A stretch of 13,293 nt of DNA from JBAYNW01 sp041678605 (GTDB taxonomy: Bacteria; Cyanobacteriota; Vampirovibrionia; Gastranaerophilales; Gastranaerophilaceae). Below, one piece after another: positions 6,321-13,244 of this stretch. Below the pieces are notes generated by a model. The model made no database searches, had not been told where the DNA came from, and saw nothing but the letters and a program-made list of their open reading frames with translations. The stretch spans positions 1-13,293 of the forward strand of contig JBAYNW010000038.1 in the NCBI GenBank assembly GCA_041678605.1. Reading direction: 5' to 3'. A program made the position numbers and the translations under genes. How positions within the stretch are numbered: position 1 is the first letter of the stretch; each line of letters begins with the position of its first letter.

Positions 6321-6646
6321 GTAACAGGCCAGTAGGATTTGATTTAATCATGAACAAAATCGCTAAGCAGGGGAGGTCTGTTTTTGGCTTGAGCAGAAGC
6401 CTGCGAAAGTCAGAAAACAAAAAAGGGTGGGGGGAATCGCAACCAAAATGAGCCTTTTCACCCCTCCCTGAATTTCTGGCACTCGTTGCCTCGCACCGAA
6501 ATTCATCCCTCCCCTCTCACTCGCTTCGCTGCGCCGCCAGGCTCACACGCTTCGTATCTCAGCGGTTCGCTTTGTCAAGGGGGCGGGCAGGCGAACGCCT
6601 ATTGCTAAAGAGTTTCAGCTTTACTTGATTTCTGCTAACCTGTTGC
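6321..6646. mobile_element. Candidate non-autonomous element: GC-rich block with degenerate inverted ends
   Basis: This non-coding block between the acyl-CoA synthetase and tetR genes is clearly richer in GC than its surroundings, especially 6455-6600. Its ends are imperfect inverted repeats. The left end G-T-AACAGG (6321 onward) and the reverse complement of the right end G-C-AACAGG (6646 downward) agree at about 21 of the first 35 positions without gaps. Many of the mismatches are transitions. Inside is GAATTTC/GAAATTC (6470-6476, 6498-6504), among other small foldbacks. No transposase or convincing gene is inside, and no clear target duplication. It could be a decayed MITE, an RNA gene or an intergenic repeat family. 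Confidence 0.4.
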
Positions 6647-6651
6647 TTGGG

Positions 6652-6678
6652 ATTATCGTATCAATATGATACGATAAT
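6652..6678. repeat. 27-bp palindrome after the tetR gene
   Basis: ATTATCGTATCA and TGATACGATAAT form 12-bp perfect arms around ATA. It lies 19 bases past the tetR stop. It lacks a T tract on either strand, so it is a weak candidate for a terminator. It has the size and symmetry of an operator for a dimeric regulator or of a recombination site. Confidence 0.6.
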
Positions 6679-6697
6679 AATTAAAGTAATGGTACAA

Positions 6698-7369
6698 TCA
6701 AGTAAGGGTCGGCGTTTTAATTTTAAGTTTTTCCAGTTCTTTGTCAACATAATCGGAGGCAATTTTTTTGATTTTTGTAAGGTCGTCCTTCGTATAAAAA
6801 TCCTGATTAAAGGCTGAAAGAGTTGCCCTGTCCATAAATTTAAAAGATAACAGCTGTCCGATTATTGAGGAAATCTGAAAGATAATTGATTTATCGGTTT
6901 CTTTTTTATTCAAAATAGAGGCAAGAGTTTTTCTTAGGGCTTTATAATATACACCTATCTTTTGCGAGTAAATTTCACTGAATTTTGAATGGGTTACAAC
7001 CTGTTCTTTTACCATAAGGATTACAAAACTGCTCGGAACATTTTCTGAGTAAAGAAAGTTTAAATATTTCATAAGAAGTAATCTGTATAAATCAACCTTT
7101 TCTTCCTGAGTCATATCGGATAAATAATTTGTTTTGAGAATATCCTCATGCAAAAAAGTAAGTCCGTAATTGATTATGGATTCAATAATATCAGTATATA
7201 ACCCGTCTTTATTGCCAAAATAATAAGGAATTAAGCTTAAATTGACGCCGGCATGCTTACAAATCTCTCTGGTGCTTGTAGATTCAAATCCTTTGCGTGC
7301 AAACAACACAATTGCAGAATTAATTATTTTTTTTCTGGATAAATTTTGTTTCTTCTTCTCGCTATTCAT
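6698..7369 (-). CDS. TetR/AcrR-family transcriptional regulator (CecR/DUF1956-like), 223 aa
   Basis: This should be a dimeric DNA-binding repressor released by a small ligand. I start it at the ATG at 7369 (MNSEKKKQNLSRK). The longer frame begins with GTG at 7432, inside the likely -10 box, and would add an atypical tail. No ribosome site precedes 7369. The N-terminal helix-turn-helix covers residues 12-58, with INSAIVLFARKGF, the turn STREICKHAGVNLSLI and YYFGNKDGLY (49-58). The YYFGNKDGLY form is typical of the CecR type; E. coli CecR controls efflux genes. The remaining 160 residues are all-helical ligand-binding sequence with no motif that names a ligand. It diverges from the substrate-binding/TolC fusion gene, so control of that gene and of itself is the natural inference. 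Its 3' end faces the acyl-CoA synthetase across the GC-rich block, so a lipid-responsive role is also possible. Confidence 0.85.
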   Translation of the reverse strand: MNSEKKKQNLSRKKIINSAIVLFARKGFESTSTREICKHAGVNLSLIPYYFGNKDGLYTDIIESIINYGLTFLHEDILKTNYLSDMTQEEKVDLYRLLLMKYLNFLYSENVPSSFVILMVKEQVVTHSKFSEIYSQKIGVYYKALRKTLASILNKKETDKSIIFQISSIIGQLLSFKFMDRATLSAFNQDFYTKDDLTKIKKIASDYVDKELEKLKIKTPTLT

Positions 7370-7411
7370 TTTTATAATATTAATTGAAAAATTTTTATAA
7401 ATCAATAATTC

Positions 7412-7439
7412 AGTCGACCGACTTAAAGACACTATTATA
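7412..7439 (-). promoter_or_regulatory. Likely -10 and palindromic operator of the tetR gene
   Basis: TATAAT (7439-7434) is a perfect -10, though no good -35 is seen. Just downstream, around +5 to +16, is the palindrome AGTCG-GT-CGACT (7423-7412). A palindrome at the transcript start, upstream of the chosen ATG, is a typical place for self-repression by a TetR-type protein. Confidence 0.4.
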
Positions 7440-7545
7440 TAAACAAATGTAAACCTGAAAAAACTTGCCCAATAAGCTTTGTAGCGTTTAAATGGGATTT
7501 ACTTTATTTTTTGTTTTAAAATTTGCACCGCATTTAATAAAATTT

Positions 7546-7564
7546 ACTAATCGTATTTATTAGT
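7546..7564 (+). promoter_or_regulatory. Inverted repeat just upstream of the substrate-binding/TolC fusion gene
   Basis: ACTAAT (7546-7551) and ATTAGT (7559-7564) form a 6-bp inverted repeat with a 7-base spacer, ending nine bases before the ribosome site AGGAG (7573-7577). TTGCAC (7523-7528) may be a -35, but the matching -10 is poor. It may be an operator or a leader hairpin. It is not the same sequence as the palindrome near the tetR start. Confidence 0.25.
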
Positions 7565-7584
7565 TTGGGATTAGGAGATATTAA

Positions 7585-10005
7585 ATGAAAAGGTTATTTA
7601 CGTTCGTGTTAATTTGTGTGTTTTTGTACAACACATCGGGTTTGGTATTTGCGGCACCTGTTATTCTGGGAGCGGCAGCGACTAAGACTGACAAAATAGA
7701 ATATAAGAAAAACGCACCGACTATCAGTTATGCTTTTGTTTTTGACGGCCCGTCAGCAAAAAACGAAGTGGTAATGACTCAATTTGAAAAGGCAATTGCT
7801 AAAACAACCGCACCGGATTACAAAGCCGGATTTTCCAAATCAAATGTCTTTGTTGGCGACTGGAGCGAGCATGGAGCAAGAGCAGCCAGTGATAAGGCAC
7901 TCAATTCTAATGCGGTTATGGTAATTTCACTCGGATACTTGTCAACAAAGTATTTAAACGAAAAGCCTAACAAGAAAAAATTTGTAGTTACGATAGACCA
8001 GTACGGACTGAGAGACCTGGGCGGCGACTTTTTTAATCCTGTTCAGCAAAGCATTAAGGGAGCCTTATTATTTAAAAGGTTAATCAACTTCAAAAAAACG
8101 GCCATTTTGATGAACGAAAGCTTTTACAACACAAAAAAAGATTGGGATGGCTTTTTGAAAACAAAATTGACCGGGATTAATTTTGAAGTAATGCCCGTAA
8201 ACAACGAGAATATTGATGCAACAATACAAAAAATTTCAACAGGCTATGATGCGGTTATTTTGACTCCTTTATTTAATTTAAATGAAGATAAAAAACACGA
8301 ACTCATCAGTAAATTAAACGAAAAGAAATTGCCTACGTTTTCTACACTCGGACGAGAAGATGTAGTCGACGGAGTTTTGATGGGTGCAGGTGCCTATGAT
8401 TTAGACAGAAAACTGGCCGAAGCTACTTCGTTCAACATAAAAGGTGTTTTGAACGGTGACAAGGCAAAACCGAAACAAATTCAGTTTTACGAAGATGAAA
8501 TTGTTTATATAAATCAGGATACGGCAGACTTAATCGGCTACGACCCGCATTTAAGATTGCTGAATAACGCAGAGATTATTTCGTTCAAAAAACCGCCTAT
8601 GTATTCTCTTACCGCCGTATTCGACACTCTTGACAAACAAAACTTAGATATAGAAAGAAAAAGACTGCTCGTAAAAGCGGCAAGACGTGCTTCGCTGTCT
8701 GCAATGCTCAGATATTTGCCGACTTTTCAGGTAACTCTGGGCTACCAACAGTTTAACGGAGATTTTGCGGATTCGGCAAAATTGACAACACCTGAAAAAA
8801 CAGGCGTATTCCAAATGGGTCTGGAACAGGTAATCTACTCTCCTGCCCTTGTCACAAATATTTTAGTCAAAAAGAAAATGGTTGATTTTCAAAAAGACGA
8901 ACAGTTTATGACCGAGCAAAATATGTCCATAGATATTGCACTTCTTTATATAGAAACTTTGATGCTTGAAAATATGATTAGCGTTCAAAAAGAATATGTA
9001 AAAGAATCAAGAGAAAACCTCGCAATAGCACGTGTTAGAGAAAGAATGGGCAAATGCGGCCCCGAAGAAGCTTTCCGCTGGGCTACACAGCTTTATGTTA
9101 AAGAACAGCAATTAATTGACATGACTGCGGAGTTGAAAAATATTAAGGTAGATATAAACAAGGTTTTGGATAATAAACAGACCGATAATTTCGATTTTGC
9201 CCCGTTAAAAGCCAACGACCCGGCTTTTTATACAAGCAGTATTCATATAATTGACTATGTGGTAACTCCAAAATGTCTGGAAGGGTTTACCCAAATGCTT
9301 ATCGAAGAGGCATGGAGAGTTTCGCCCGAGTTGGCCAAATTAAAAGCCGCAACTAAGATGAAAAATTATGAGATGGCAATGTATTACCAAAAATTCTTCC
9401 TGCCTGATGCAAAGTTAAATCTGGATTATACTTCTTACATGAATAGGGAATTTACAGGGGCGACTGTTATTCCGGCACAAGATATGAGATACGGGGCAGG
9501 AACGCCGGTTGTGCTTCCAAAACCCGATGCAACAAATTTAAGACTCGGCATTTTCGCCCAATGGAAACCTATTGAAGGCGGAACAAAAATAGCCGAAATT
9601 GCAAGGCTTAAGGCTGAGGTGCAAGAACTTCAGCGTTATCAGGATGAGGCCAAAACTTCTCTGGAAAGACAAATTAGGGATACGATTAATAAAGCCCTTG
9701 CCGGTTATTTCAGCATAGAAAAAGATTACAAGGCTATGTACATGTCTCAGGAAAATTATCTTAAAGTGAAAGACCTTTACCTGAAAGGCAACATCCCGAT
9801 AACCCACTTGCTGGATGCACAGGAAGTCTATTTGAGTTCTAAGGCAAAGGCTCTTAACTCCCAATATGTCTTCTTTAAAGAGCTTGTCTGGGTGCAAAGA
9901 GCTATCTGTGCAACAGATTGGACAAAAGCGTCGCCCGAAGCAAAACAGTTTATCCAAAACGTGAAAGATAAATTGGAAAAACACAGCGATATTGAATTCC
10001 TATAA
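7585..10005 (+). CDS. Fusion of a periplasmic substrate-binding domain and a TolC-type outer-membrane channel, 806 aa
   Basis: The ATG at 7585 has AGGAG seven bases upstream. Residues 1-23 are a Sec signal peptide (VFA before APV) with no lipobox. Residues about 46-320 form a type I periplasmic-binding fold of the ABC_sub_bind (TrpX-like) kind. It shows the paired alpha/beta lobes, LPTFSTLGREDVVDGVLMGAGAYDL in the second lobe, and the closing I-N-x-x-TA-x-x-IG pattern near 309-318. Residues about 345-795 are two tandem outer-membrane efflux repeats. Each has an LP-plus-barrel-strand segment (LPTFQVTLGY near 377, LPDAKLNLDY near 605), a QVIYSP or WKPIEGG turn, then long coiled helices. The second ends with GNIPITHLLDAQ. 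TolC alone is usually 420-500 residues, so the N-terminal half is a true extra domain. It may capture a ligand in the periplasm and pass it to the channel, or sense it. No pump or adaptor gene is in the window. It diverges from tetR and is closed by a strong terminator. Confidence 0.88.
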   Translation: MKRLFTFVLICVFLYNTSGLVFAAPVILGAAATKTDKIEYKKNAPTISYAFVFDGPSAKNEVVMTQFEKAIAKTTAPDYKAGFSKSNVFVGDWSEHGARAASDKALNSNAVMVISLGYLSTKYLNEKPNKKKFVVTIDQYGLRDLGGDFFNPVQQSIKGALLFKRLINFKKTAILMNESFYNTKKDWDGFLKTKLTGINFEVMPVNNENIDATIQKISTGYDAVILTPLFNLNEDKKHELISKLNEKKLPTFSTLGREDVVDGVLMGAGAYDLDRKLAEATSFNIKGVLNGDKAKPKQIQFYEDEIVYINQDTADLIGYDPHLRLLNNAEIISFKKPPMYSLTAVFDTLDKQNLDIERKRLLVKAARRASLSAMLRYLPTFQVTLGYQQFNGDFADSAKLTTPEKTGVFQMGLEQVIYSPALVTNILVKKKMVDFQKDEQFMTEQNMSIDIALLYIETLMLENMISVQKEYVKESRENLAIARVRERMGKCGPEEAFRWATQLYVKEQQLIDMTAELKNIKVDINKVLDNKQTDNFDFAPLKANDPAFYTSSIHIIDYVVTPKCLEGFTQMLIEEAWRVSPELAKLKAATKMKNYEMAMYYQKFFLPDAKLNLDYTSYMNREFTGATVIPAQDMRYGAGTPVVLPKPDATNLRLGIFAQWKPIEGGTKIAEIARLKAEVQELQRYQDEAKTSLERQIRDTINKALAGYFSIEKDYKAMYMSQENYLKVKDLYLKGNIPITHLLDAQEVYLSSKAKALNSQYVFFKELVWVQRAICATDWTKASPEAKQFIQNVKDKLEKHSDIEFL

Positions 10006-10033
10006 AAAACAACTGCCCGAGTGGTCTCAATAA

Positions 10034-10067
10034 AAAATGGCGGATTCAAATTTGAATCCGCCATTTT
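10034..10067. terminator. Bidirectional rho-independent terminator
   Basis: A perfect 34-bp palindrome has 17-bp arms with core AAAATGGCGGATTCAAA. On the plus strand it is followed by TTTTGAAGTTTATTTTA, on the minus strand by TTTTTTATTG. It lies between the ends of two convergent genes (10005 and 10085) and can stop both. Confidence 0.85.
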
Positions 10068-10084
10068 GAAGTTTATTTTAAAGC

Positions 10085-10942
10085 CTACAAAGCGTTGGCA
10101 GGTTTTTTCTGAGGAACAGCCCCCGGAATTGATTGCCAGTTCGCCGCCATAATTTTCTTAAATGATTTTAAAGCTGTATCTTCAAGCTCACCGAGTTCTT
10201 CAGCTTCCATAATCATTTCTCTTAGAGGAAGCAAGGCTCTTTGGTCACGAAGGACACCCAAAGCTGCTGCCGCACCAGCTCTTACAAGTTCATTTTCGTT
10301 GCGGTTTTTCATAACATCAATCAGTGCCGGAACTGCTTTTATGTCGTTCAGCTTGCCTAAAGAGGTAACCGCATAAATTCTGACGTTGACCCATTCGTCG
10401 TAGAGCATATTAATAACCTTATCAACTGCTTTTCTGTTGCCGATTTCACCTAAGGCTCTGGTTGCATCGCATCGAACATTAACTTTTTCGTGATCCAACG
10501 ACTCCATAAGTGCATCTGTTGCGACATCACCTATTTCAATCAAAGCATCCGTTGCCGTAATACAAACTTGAGGGTTTTCGTCGTTGAGCGACGCTACAAG
10601 AGGTTCTACAACGATTTCACCGCCCAATCGGCCTAAGGCACGGGCTGCACGAACTCTAACATCTACATTTCTGTCATTTATTAGAGAGTCAATCAAAAAG
10701 ACTGTAGCCTTTGAGTCGCCTAACTCGCCTAAAGCACGGGCTGCGTACAGACGAACCGAGCCGTTTTTGTCATATCTTAAAACATCAATCAGGGGATCTA
10801 CTGCTTTTGAATCTCCCATTTCTCCAAGTACACGTGCTGCATTATATCGAACCTTCTCTGAATTACTTGTCTTTAAGTCATCCAATAATTCCTCAAAAGA
10901 TTTTTTAATCTGCTTTTTCTTACTGTTCACACTAATCGTCAT
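10085..10942 (-). CDS. HEAT-repeat protein (PBS-lyase/E-Z type), 285 aa
   Basis: The ATG at 10942 has GGAGGA eight bases upstream. After a basic N-terminus (about residues 1-15), roughly seven HEAT repeats of 30-33 residues run from about residue 24 to 250. They follow the pattern V-R-x-x-A-A-x-A-L-G-x-L-G-D-x-x-A-V-x-x-L-I-x-x-L. Examples start SEKVRYNAARVLGEMGD, GSVRLYAARALGELGD and VDVRVRAARALGRLGG. Repeat four is the most diverged. The C-terminal tail (about 260-285) is proline- and alanine-rich. The family includes CpcE/CpcF phycobilin lyases and NblB in Cyanobacteria, and many scaffolds elsewhere. No catalytic residue can be read, so a protein-binding scaffold is the safest call. It converges on the transporter fusion and seems to be a single-gene unit. 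A possible promoter is TTACAA (11049-11044), 18 bases, TATAAA (11025-11020). Confidence 0.85.
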   Translation of the reverse strand: MTISVNSKKKQIKKSFEELLDDLKTSNSEKVRYNAARVLGEMGDSKAVDPLIDVLRYDKNGSVRLYAARALGELGDSKATVFLIDSLINDRNVDVRVRAARALGRLGGEIVVEPLVASLNDENPQVCITATDALIEIGDVATDALMESLDHEKVNVRCDATRALGEIGNRKAVDKVINMLYDEWVNVRIYAVTSLGKLNDIKAVPALIDVMKNRNENELVRAGAAAALGVLRDQRALLPLREMIMEAEELGELEDTALKSFKKIMAANWQSIPGAVPQKKPANAL

Positions 10943-11247
10943 TCGTTTTTTCCTCCGACACTAAAATAATTTCACACTACATACTTATTTAAAGAATTTT
11001 GGTGCGAAAATATTTACTTTTTATAATCTACTATAAACTTTTTGTAACATTTGTTCCTAAAATCGTGATAGTCTACTGTTAAAAATATTAAGGGTAAAAA
11101 GAACACTTTATACTACCATCATAACACATGTTTTTGCTTTTTGCTTACTCCAAATGGATTATTTCAACATTTTTAGCGAGTGTTTTTATAATAAAAGCTC
11201 ACTTTGGCATATAGCAATAATATTTTTTTAACATTTCTTAATATATA
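10943..11247. other. AT-rich intergenic region between the HEAT gene and the kinase gene
   Basis: No gene is seen in these 305 bases. The region should hold the HEAT gene promoter (see that entry) and the 3' end of the kinase transcript. I find no GC-rich terminator for the kinase; the foldback TTTTA-TTA-TAAAA near 11186-11200 has no G or C and is unlikely to serve alone. Confidence 0.5.
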
Positions 11248-12906
11248 TTACTTACTTGGGATAGTAATAATAAATTCGCTGCCATGTCCAAACTCACTGT
11301 TTACAGCTATTTTACCGTCATGTTTTTGAATTATTTTTTCGGAAATGGCCAAACCTAAGCCCGTACCGACTCCCACGCCTTTTGTTGTATAACCTGCGGT
11401 GAAAATTTTATCGATTTTTTCAGGCGGTATGCCCTTGCCGGTATCTTTTATTTTAACCGTAAGTATATTGTCCTCAAAGTCTGTAGTTATAATTATTTTG
11501 CCGGTTTTATCAATACTCTGGCATGCATTTATTAAAATATTCATAAAAACCTGATTAAGCATATTCGGGTAACATTTTATCAGAGGCAATTCTTTATAAT
11601 TTTTCACTATTTCTATTCTGTTTTTTGTTTCATGGCGGATTAAATCGAGTGTCAGGTCAATTTCCTTGTTAATGTCAGCCTCTTGGAGGTCGGCCTCATC
11701 AAGGCGGACAAATTTTTTCAGAGATTTAACCATATTGCTTATTCTAAGAACCGCTTCCCGGTCAAGTTCATTAATTTCCTTCATTGTTTCGGCTATTTCG
11801 GGACTATCAATTTTTTTGATAAATTTTGAAATTGTCGAATTATTTGAATTTATGGAAGCCAGAGGGGTGTTGATTTCATGGGCGACGCCGGCGATTAACT
11901 GCCCCAGAGAGGCCATTTTTTCGGAATTTATCAGCTGAATTTGTGTATCTTTCAGTTCTTTCAGTGTGTTTTGAAGTTCCGCCATTGTTTTTAAATCTTT
12001 TTCATACAAATTTGCCTGAATGATTGCGTTTCCGAGTTGAGCCGAAACACTTTCCAGAATATCTATCTCATCGCTCAACTCACGTTTTTGGTGAGATAAA
12101 ATGACTATAACCCCGAGCAGTTGGTTAAGGTGGTATATCGGAACGATTATTCTGAATGCGTTTTTTCCCATATTGGGGGCATGCAAATGCTCTTTCAGGC
12201 AATTTGAAACGGCAATTTTTTTGTTAATAATAGATGTGTAGGTGGCTTCATCGAATTTTATAATAGAATTTTTTTCTGACTTGAATTCTTTGCTGATTTC
12301 TTCAATTTTAAAAGACCTATTTAAATTTGAAGCATAATAAATTTTGAAAGCCCCAAACATGCCGGAAAGCTCCTTGAGTGCGGAATTAGTGATTTTTGAA
12401 ACGTCGATGGATTCCCTTATGATATTGGATATTTTATTTATTAAAACCATTTTTATAGCCTGAGCCTGAGCTTTTTGCCTGATTTTTACGAAATTTTGGT
12501 TTTCCGTGGTAAGTTTTTTGTATTTATCAGAAAGAGCTTCATGTTCTTTTTCAAGTGCTTTCAGCCTGTTTTCGGCACTTACGTCACTGAAAATTATAAC
12601 TACATAGCGGTTTCTTTTAATGGCGGTTATATTAAAATGGGAAGTTTCTTTCTGTGAGTTTTGGTAAGTGACGCAGGCAAAAAAGTTCTCGGCGGAGGTT
12701 ATTGCCTGATATATAGGGGAATACATTTCCACATTGTCGCCGTCGAGCGTACAAATATCAAAATTCAGCTGATGGGAAAATTTGTGCAAATCCACAAAAT
12801 CCGTAAACGTCCGCTTAAAGGCATTATTCTTATATAAGACCTCTTTTTTGTCGTTAGTAATCATAACGGCATCATTAAATTTGCTAAAAAATTCGTACTT
12901 GTCCAT
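11248..12906 (-). CDS. Soluble PAS-GAF sensor histidine kinase, 552 aa
   Basis: This is a cytoplasmic two-component sensor kinase; no signal peptide or membrane helix is visible. Residues about 5-115 are a PAS domain (SKFNDAVMITNDKKEVLYKNNAF). Residues 115-155 are a coiled coil. Residues 155-300 fit a GAF domain (LINKISNIIRESIDVSK and, later, FRIIVPIYHLNQLLGVIVI). A second coiled coil leads to the H-box SLGQLIAGVAHEINTPLASI with phospho-acceptor His343. The catalytic domain has the N-box NQVFMNILINACQ (451-463), G1 DTGKG (488-492), F-box near 501 and G2 GVGTGLGL (512-519). Every key residue is present, so it should be active. I place the start at the ATG at 12906, not the in-frame TTG at 12927. 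A near-consensus promoter puts transcription start at that ATG, so the mRNA would be leaderless. No response regulator is adjacent. Confidence 0.9.
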   Translation of the reverse strand: MDKYEFFSKFNDAVMITNDKKEVLYKNNAFKRTFTDFVDLHKFSHQLNFDICTLDGDNVEMYSPIYQAITSAENFFACVTYQNSQKETSHFNITAIKRNRYVVIIFSDVSAENRLKALEKEHEALSDKYKKLTTENQNFVKIRQKAQAQAIKMVLINKISNIIRESIDVSKITNSALKELSGMFGAFKIYYASNLNRSFKIEEISKEFKSEKNSIIKFDEATYTSIINKKIAVSNCLKEHLHAPNMGKNAFRIIVPIYHLNQLLGVIVILSHQKRELSDEIDILESVSAQLGNAIIQANLYEKDLKTMAELQNTLKELKDTQIQLINSEKMASLGQLIAGVAHEINTPLASINSNNSTISKFIKKIDSPEIAETMKEINELDREAVLRISNMVKSLKKFVRLDEADLQEADINKEIDLTLDLIRHETKNRIEIVKNYKELPLIKCYPNMLNQVFMNILINACQSIDKTGKIIITTDFEDNILTVKIKDTGKGIPPEKIDKIFTAGYTTKGVGVGTGLGLAISEKIIQKHDGKIAVNSEFGHGSEFIITIPSK

Positions 12907-12941
12907 GACAGTATTATACACTGTCAATGGCTAAGTGTGAA
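12906..12941 (-). promoter_or_regulatory. Promoter of the histidine kinase gene, with operator-like palindrome across the -10
   Basis: TTCACA (12941-12936), exactly 17 bases, then TATAAT (12918-12913). The expected start, about seven bases after the -10, is the A of the ATG at 12906, so no room remains for a ribosome site. The perfect inverted repeat TGACAGT-N7-ACTGTCA (12906-12926) is centred on the -10 box and touches the start codon. A bound dimer would block transcription. Confidence 0.65.
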
Positions 12942-12955
12942 GTGGGGAGGGAAAA

Positions 12956-13074
12956 GGGAAATGGGAAATGGGAAATGGGTAATTGGGAATTGGTAATTGG
13001 TAATTGGTAATTGGGAATTGGTAATTGGGAATTGGTAATTGGGAATTGGTAATTGGGAATTGGGAATTGGGAAC
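12956..13074. repeat. Tandem heptamer array, 17 units
   Basis: Seventeen consecutive 7-base units in unbroken register, consensus K-GG-D-AA-Y. The first three are GGGAAAT, then GGGTAAT, then a mix of TGGGAAT and TGGTAAT, ending TGGGAAC. The two main forms often alternate, suggesting that 14-base pairs of units were duplicated. The array begins 14 bases beyond the kinase -35 box and continues into the octamer units at 13080. Confidence 0.9.
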
Positions 13075-13079
13075 AGAAC

Positions 13080-13103
13080 CGTTCGACCATTCAACCGTTC
13101 AAC
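13080..13103. repeat. Three octamer units, inverted partner of the 2392-2455 array
   Basis: CGTTCGAC, CATTCAAC, CGTTCAAC are reverse complements of the octamer family near 2.4 kb. The 36 bases at 13061-13096, spanning the heptamer/octamer junction, match the reverse complement of 2439-2474 at 35 of 36 positions. Confidence 0.75.
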
Positions 13104-13244
13104 CCAGTCACAGTCACTTAATAACTTCGTAAAAAGCCTTTCAGGAATAGTGAGGCAATTTTTTGGATTGCTTGAGACCTTAAGAAATTTTAATGAAACT
13201 TGAAAGAAATGTAGTAATATATTTTAAGTAAAGGAGACATTAAA

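Noticed and set aside
6350..6451. A 33-codon frame starting MNKIAKQGRSVFGLSR inside the GC-rich block
   Set aside because: It has no ribosome site, lies within the repeat-like block and overlaps its inverted end; it is better explained as chance coding.
7370..7432. GTG start at 7432 for the TetR regulator
   Set aside because: It would lie upstream of the predicted transcript start and adds an atypical tail before the normal family start.
9538..9984. Long open frame on the strand opposite the TolC domain
   Set aside because: It lies wholly inside a confident gene, shows no domain and has no ribosome site; it is an antisense shadow.
10584..10964. Open frame opposite the HEAT-repeat gene
   Set aside because: Its repeated SPNSPKARAA-type pattern mirrors the HEAT repeats on the other strand; it has no start signal.
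12904..12927. TTG start at 12927 for the histidine kinase
   Set aside because: There is no ribosome site and the extra codons coincide with the -10 and palindrome of a near-consensus promoter.
12956..13074. Possible CRISPR array
   Set aside because: The unit is seven bases and continuous; there are no unique spacers, no 25-40 base repeats and no cas genes.
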